Assembly: GCF_002095315.1 (NCBI RefSeq)
Contig: NZ_MLFN01000013.1
Location: forward strand, 1-64,000
DNA: 64,000 bases
From: Pantoea conspicua
GTDB taxonomy: Bacteria; Pseudomonadota; Gammaproteobacteria; Enterobacterales; Enterobacteriaceae
Reading direction: 5' to 3'
A program made the position numbers and the translations under genes. The notes beneath the pieces were generated by a model. It worked only from the letters and a program-made list of their open reading frames with translations. It was not told where the DNA came from and did no database searches. Of this stretch, positions 59,795 through 64,000 are shown one piece after another. Within the stretch, counting starts at the first letter, position 1. Each line of letters starts with the position of its first letter.

Positions 59795-61663
59795 ATGATG
59801 GACAATTTACGCGCGGCGTCGAACCATGTCGTGCTCAAGATTATTTTGGGGCTGATTATTCTCTCCTTTGTGCTGACGGGCGTTGGCAACTATCTGATTG
59901 GCGGCAACAATGATTATGCAGCCAAAGTTAACGGTCAGGAAATCAGCCGGGCACAGCTGGAGCAGGCGTTCAACAGTGAGCGCAGCCGTCAGCAGCAGAT
60001 GCTGGGCGATCAGTTCTCTCAGCTGGCCAGTAATGACGGTTACATGCAGCAGATCCGCCAGCAGGCGCTGTCGCAGTTAGTCGATCAGGCTCTGCTCGCC
60101 AGCTACATCAAAGATTTGCATCTCAGCATCAGTGACGATCAGGTAAAGCAGGCGATTTTTAATCAGCAGGCTTTCCAGACCAACGGCAAGTTCGATAACG
60201 CCAGATATCTGAGTATGATCGGCAGCATGGGCTTCAGTGCTGACCAGTATGCTGAAGCGCTGCGTAAGCAACTTTCTAATCAGCAGCTGATTAACGCGGT
60301 AGCGAACACGGACTTTATGCTCAAGGGCGAAACCAGCAAACTGGTGGCGCTGGTTTCACAGCAGCGTGTTATTCGTCAGGCGACGCTGGATGTCAACGCG
60401 CTGGCGTCAAAGCAGACCGTGACTGATGATGAGATCAATCAATATTATCAGCAGCATAAAGCGAATTTCATGGCGCCGGAGCAGTTCCGTGTCAGCTATA
60501 TTCTGATGGATGCGGCCAGCATGCAGCAGGCTGCCAGCGAGGCCGATATTCAGGCCTGGTACGACCAGCATAAAGCAGACTATACCCAGCCGCAGCGTAA
60601 CCGCTACAGCGTGATTCAGACCAAAACAGAAGCGGACGCCACGGCGTTGCTGGCCCAGCTGAAAGAGGGTGCCAGTTTTGCTGATCTGGCGAAAACCAAA
60701 TCCATCGACCCGATTTCCGCGCGTAAAGGCGGTGATATGGGCTGGCTGGAACCTGCGACCACACCAGATGAGCTGAAAAATGCCGGTCTGACTGAAAAAG
60801 GCCAGATGTCCGGGGTGATTAAATCGTCTGTGGGTTTCCTGATTGTGCGCCTCGACGATATCCAGCCAGAGCAGGTTAAACCGCTGGATGAAGTGCGCGA
60901 TGCCATCGCTGCGAAAGTGAAGCAGGAGAAGGGCGTGGATGCCTTCTATAAACTGCAGCAGAAAGTCAGCGAAGCGGCCAGCAACGACAACGAATCGCTG
61001 GCGGGTGCCGAGCAGGCTTCCGGTCTGAAAGCCAAAGAAACCGACTGGTTCAGTCAGGATGCGCTGCCTGAGGAACTCGATTTTGATGCGGTGAAACAGG
61101 CGATCTTTAACGGCGGTCTGGTCGGTCAGAACGGCGCGCCAGGCAATAACTCTGACATCATCAGCGTTGACGGCGATCGGGCCTTTGTACTGCGCATCAG
61201 CGAGCACAAGCCGGAAGCAGTCAAGCCGCTGGATCAGGTTAAAATCCAGATTGCTGACACCCTGAAACAGGATAAAGCGACACAGCAGGCGAAATCGCAG
61301 GCGGACAAGTTGCTGGTCGATCTGAAAGCCGGTAAACAGGATGTGTTAACCGCCGCGGGCCTGAGCCTGAGCGCCAGTAAAACGGTTGATCGCAACGCGC
61401 AGGATCCGGTAGCACAGGCTGCCTTTAACCTGCCACAGCCGGCGGAGAATAAGCCATCCTGGGGCGTGGCCGAAGATATGCAGGGCAATGTGGTGCTGGT
61501 GGCGGTTGATAAAGTGACGACCGGCAGCATGCCGCAGGCGCAAATTGATGAAATGGTCAAAGGCGTGACGCAGAATAATGCCCAGCTGACCTTCGAAGCG
61601 CTGCTGCAGAATCTGCGTAAAGAGGCCAAAATTAAGTACGGCGCTGCTGCACAAATGCAGTAA
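59795..61663 (+). CDS. ppiD: Periplasmic chaperone PpiD
   Basis: 622 residues. Short cytoplasmic N-terminus, one transmembrane anchor (VVLKIILGLIILSFVLTGVG), SurA-like N-domain, and a parvulin-type domain around 265-355 (SFADLAKTKSIDPISARKGG, then VGFLIVRLDDIQ). It sits at the Sec translocon exit in the inner membrane and assists periplasmic proteins. The start ATG 59795 gives MMDNLRAAS as in E. coli; 59798 is possible. Confidence 0.96.
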   Translation: MMDNLRAASNHVVLKIILGLIILSFVLTGVGNYLIGGNNDYAAKVNGQEISRAQLEQAFNSERSRQQQMLGDQFSQLASNDGYMQQIRQQALSQLVDQALLASYIKDLHLSISDDQVKQAIFNQQAFQTNGKFDNARYLSMIGSMGFSADQYAEALRKQLSNQQLINAVANTDFMLKGETSKLVALVSQQRVIRQATLDVNALASKQTVTDDEINQYYQQHKANFMAPEQFRVSYILMDAASMQQAASEADIQAWYDQHKADYTQPQRNRYSVIQTKTEADATALLAQLKEGASFADLAKTKSIDPISARKGGDMGWLEPATTPDELKNAGLTEKGQMSGVIKSSVGFLIVRLDDIQPEQVKPLDEVRDAIAAKVKQEKGVDAFYKLQQKVSEAASNDNESLAGAEQASGLKAKETDWFSQDALPEELDFDAVKQAIFNGGLVGQNGAPGNNSDIISVDGDRAFVLRISEHKPEAVKPLDQVKIQIADTLKQDKATQQAKSQADKLLVDLKAGKQDVLTAAGLSLSASKTVDRNAQDPVAQAAFNLPQPAENKPSWGVAEDMQGNVVLVAVDKVTTGSMPQAQIDEMVKGVTQNNAQLTFEALLQNLRKEAKIKYGAAAQMQ

Positions 61664-61697
61664 GCCTCGCAGAAACTACGTAACAACTGAAATAATC

Positions 61698-61720
61698 AAA
61701 GGCCGCATTCGCGGCCTTTT
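61698..61720 (+). terminator. Terminator after ppiD
   Basis: AAAGGCCGC, loop attc, GCGGCCTTTT; 34 bp after the ppiD stop. Confidence 0.85.
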
Positions 61721-61730
61721 CCATATCTGA

Positions 61731-62162
<432 letters not shown>

Positions 62163-62262
62163 AGCGCCGCGCATCTCTGATGCTTTCTCTGCTGTAGAGA
62201 AACCACTCTGCTAAAGTGAACAGGTCCAACCAGTTCACTCGCAGCAGCAGGAGAGCATAAAC

Positions 62263-62664
62263 ATGCAGACCACAATTAAAGTGCGCGGCTACCATCTTGA
62301 TGTCTATCAGCACGTTAACAACGCGCGCTATCTGGAATTTCTTGAGGAGGCGCGCTGGCAATGGCTGGAAGAGGCTGAAGCGTTTCACTGGTTGCTCGAA
62401 CAAAAACTGGCGTTTGTGGTGGTGAATATCAACATCAACTATCGTCGCCCGGCAGTACTGGGCGACGTGCTGGCTATCGACAGCGAGATTACCCAACTGA
62501 ACGGTAAAAGCGGCATTATTACGCAGCGGGTCTTGCTGGCGGGAGGAGAAACGGTGGTCGCCGATGCGGCGTTAACCTTTGTCTGCATCGATCTGCGCAG
62601 CCAGAAAGCGGTGCCGCTGGAGGGCGAGTTACGTGAGCGGCTGACACGACTGATCGCATCCTGA
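62263..62664 (+). CDS. fadM: Long-chain acyl-CoA thioesterase FadM (YbaW)
   Basis: 133 residues, hotdog fold: VRGYHLDVYQHVNNARYLEF carries the catalytic Asp of the 4-hydroxybenzoyl-CoA thioesterase type, then VVVNININYRRPAVLGD. E. coli FadM hydrolyses unusual long-chain acyl-CoAs. caggagag precedes the ATG. Confidence 0.95.
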   Translation: MQTTIKVRGYHLDVYQHVNNARYLEFLEEARWQWLEEAEAFHWLLEQKLAFVVVNININYRRPAVLGDVLAIDSEITQLNGKSGIITQRVLLAGGETVVADAALTFVCIDLRSQKAVPLEGELRERLTRLIAS

Positions 62665-62708
62665 CAGAGCAGAAGCGGCAACCGGGATTGATTGCCGTCC
62701 GTAGTGGG

Positions 62709-63404
62709 TTATTTCAGGCCGCTTTTGGCCTTGAGCGACGCCATTACGCCGCTACGATCGTTAAGATAACCCTGCAGACCGTTGGCGCGTAAGTGGCAGG
62801 CGGCACAGTCACCACAGCCGTCTCCCTTGATGCCGTTATAGCAGGTCAGGGTCTGCTCGCGTACCAGCGGCAACTGCTGCCAGTAATCAGCCAGCGCCCA
62901 GGTTTCCGCTTTGTTCAGCCACATCAACGGTGTTTCAAAGCGTACTTCGCGCGCCATCCCGAGGCTGACCGCATGATTCAGCGCTTTTACAAACTCATCG
63001 CGGCAGTCGGGATAGCCGGAAAAATCCGTTTCGCACACGCCGGTGATCACCGCTTCCGCTTCGACCTGGTAAGCATAAACCGATGCCAGCGTCAGAAACA
63101 GGATATTGCGGCCCGGCACGAAGGTGCTCGGCAAACCGCTGGCGTTGGGATCCCAGGTCGGTACCGGAATGTTATCCCGCGTCAGGCTGCTGACAGCGAG
63201 ATCGTTCAGCATTGTGACATCCAGCACTTTATGGGCCCGAGCGCCTAATCTGATGGCCAGATCGCGTGCTACATCGATCTCTTCGCGATGGCGTTGACCG
63301 TAATCGAAAGTAACGCAATGAACTTCATCATATTGCTGCAAAGCCTGAATAAGGCAGGTAGTGGAATCTTGTCCACCACTAAAAACTACTACGGCGCGTT
63401 TCAT
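62709..63404 (-). CDS. queC: 7-cyano-7-deazaguanine synthase QueC
   Basis: 231 residues from [20 protein letters not shown] (PP-loop SGGQDS). Zinc cysteines in [20 protein letters not shown]. It converts carboxy-deazaguanine to preQ0 in queuosine synthesis, upstream of the tgt and queA steps also found in this window. Start 63404 chosen by family; 15 open codons upstream lack homology. Confidence 0.97.
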   Translation of the reverse strand: MKRAVVVFSGGQDSTTCLIQALQQYDEVHCVTFDYGQRHREEIDVARDLAIRLGARAHKVLDVTMLNDLAVSSLTRDNIPVPTWDPNASGLPSTFVPGRNILFLTLASVYAYQVEAEAVITGVCETDFSGYPDCRDEFVKALNHAVSLGMAREVRFETPLMWLNKAETWALADYWQQLPLVREQTLTCYNGIKGDGCGDCAACHLRANGLQGYLNDRSGVMASLKAKSGLK

Positions 63405-63445
63405 GCTGTTTTCCCGATCGTTAATTATCTGCTTATGGTAATGCC

Positions 63446-64000
63446 TCATTCCGCCGCTGAACAGCTGCGTGGCGGATCAATCGGTGGTGGGATCCAGGCG
63501 CGACTAAAATCGAACCAGCCCAGGGTGTTCAGTTCGATTCCTTCTACGCCGGGCGGGGCGTAAATCTGATAGCGATAGTTAAACAGCGGCAGCAGGATGC
63601 CCGTCGTCATCAGCTGTTGATAGAGCTGGTGCAACGCCTGGCTGCGGGCCTCACTGTCAGCAACCTGCTGAATCGCCAACAGACGGGTTTGTATTGCGGC
63701 GCCCTGCGGCGTCAGCCAGAAGGGGTGCCACAGCCGATCGATCTGTAACCAGTTCGCCAGGGTAAAAACCGGGGCATCGCCAATCAGCCGGTCACCCATG
63801 ACAATATCGGCATCATCCAGCTGCCGGATACCGTGCCAGCTCTTTACCGGATGAAACACCACGCTGAGCCGGCAACCGTGTTGTTGCAACAGCTGGCGTA
63901 GCGCCTCTGCCGTCTGGTGCAGTTCCATCGGCAGTTGATAATGCAGCGTCAGGCTGGCGGGTAGCGGCAGCGGTTCGGCGTCCATCTGTGGCACCGGCCA
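63446..64000 (-). CDS. ybaE: SgrR-like YbaE, C-terminal part (runs off window)
   Basis: At least 185 residues, still open at the window edge. It resembles the C-terminal solute-binding-like half of the SgrR/YbaE family ([20 protein letters not shown], then [20 protein letters not shown]). The N-terminal winged-helix is outside the window. It lies upstream of queC on the same strand, as in E. coli. It is a predicted transcriptional regulator sensing a small molecule. Confidence 0.85.
   Translation of the reverse strand, partial: WPVPQMDAEPLPLPASLTLHYQLPMELHQTAEALRQLLQQHGCRLSVVFHPVKSWHGIRQLDDADIVMGDRLIGDAPVFTLANWLQIDRLWHPFWLTPQGAAIQTRLLAIQQVADSEARSQALHQLYQQLMTTGILLPLFNYRYQIYAPPGVEGIELNTLGWFDFSRAWIPPPIDPPRSCSAAE

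Overview
The window is a stretch of a gammaproteobacterial (Enterobacterales) chromosome. The conserved order rdgC-mak / sbcDC-phoBR-brnQ-proY / acpH-queA-tgt-yajC-secDF / nrdR-ribD-ribH-nusB-thiL-pgpA / yajO-dxs-ispA-xseB-thiI / yajL-panE-yajQ-yajR-cyoEDCBA-ampG-yajG-bolA-tig-clpPX-lon-hupB-ppiD-ybaV-fadM-queC-ybaE follows the E. coli 'minute 9-10' backbone. Protein divergence, the high-GC codon use and the accessory genes suggest Erwiniaceae (Pantoea/Erwinia-like). That genus call is an inference; no rRNA is present to confirm it.

Layout. 1-2.0 kb: rdgC and mak. 2.0-8.1 kb: an accessory block where E. coli has araJ. It holds an ethanolamine-type permease, an APH-fold kinase and an AraC-type regulator around an array of CGGTCAA repeats, then a TolA-domain-III-like lipoprotein divergent from a three-lipoprotein operon (CsgG-like, DUF4810, DUF799/GNA1162). 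8.2-16.2 kb: sbcCD (SbcC very long and glutamine-rich), phoBR behind a clear Pho box, and a twice-frameshifted PstS-like gene. 16.2-17.5 kb: a short MetE-core-like enzyme with candidate MetR and MetJ operators. 17.9-20.6 kb: brnQ and proY. 21.1-23.2 kb: a secreted histidine acid phosphatase/phytase and an inositol-monophosphatase-family enzyme in one operon, followed by a gene-free patch with serial hairpins and an orphan plus-strand terminator (candidate small RNA). 23.4-29.5 kb: acpH and the queA-tgt-yajC-secD-secF run. 29.6-30.6 kb: yajI and kbp; yajD and tsx, expected here from E. coli, are absent. 30.8-43 kb: riboflavin, thiamine, isoprenoid and pantothenate genes. 43-51 kb: yajR, cytochrome bo3 oxidase (cyoABCDE) and ampG. 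51-59 kb: yajG, bolA and the protein quality-control run tig-clpP-clpX-lon with heat-shock promoters. 59-64 kb: hupB, ppiD, ybaV, fadM, queC and the 3' part of ybaE.

How the genes work together: queC, queA and tgt are three steps of queuosine synthesis and insertion. dxs supplies DXP to both isoprenoids (ispA) and thiamine (thiI, thiL). ribD and ribH are riboflavin steps. YajC-SecD-SecF and PpiD serve the Sec translocon, while trigger factor, ClpXP and Lon cover cytosolic folding and proteolysis.

Three loci carry indels relative to their families: the PstS-like gene (two opposite one-base shifts), thiI (one A short in an A run) and clpX (one T short in a T run). The last two sit in homopolymers of highly conserved genes, so sequencing error is the leading explanation. 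No rRNA, tRNA, insertion sequence, prophage or CRISPR array was seen.
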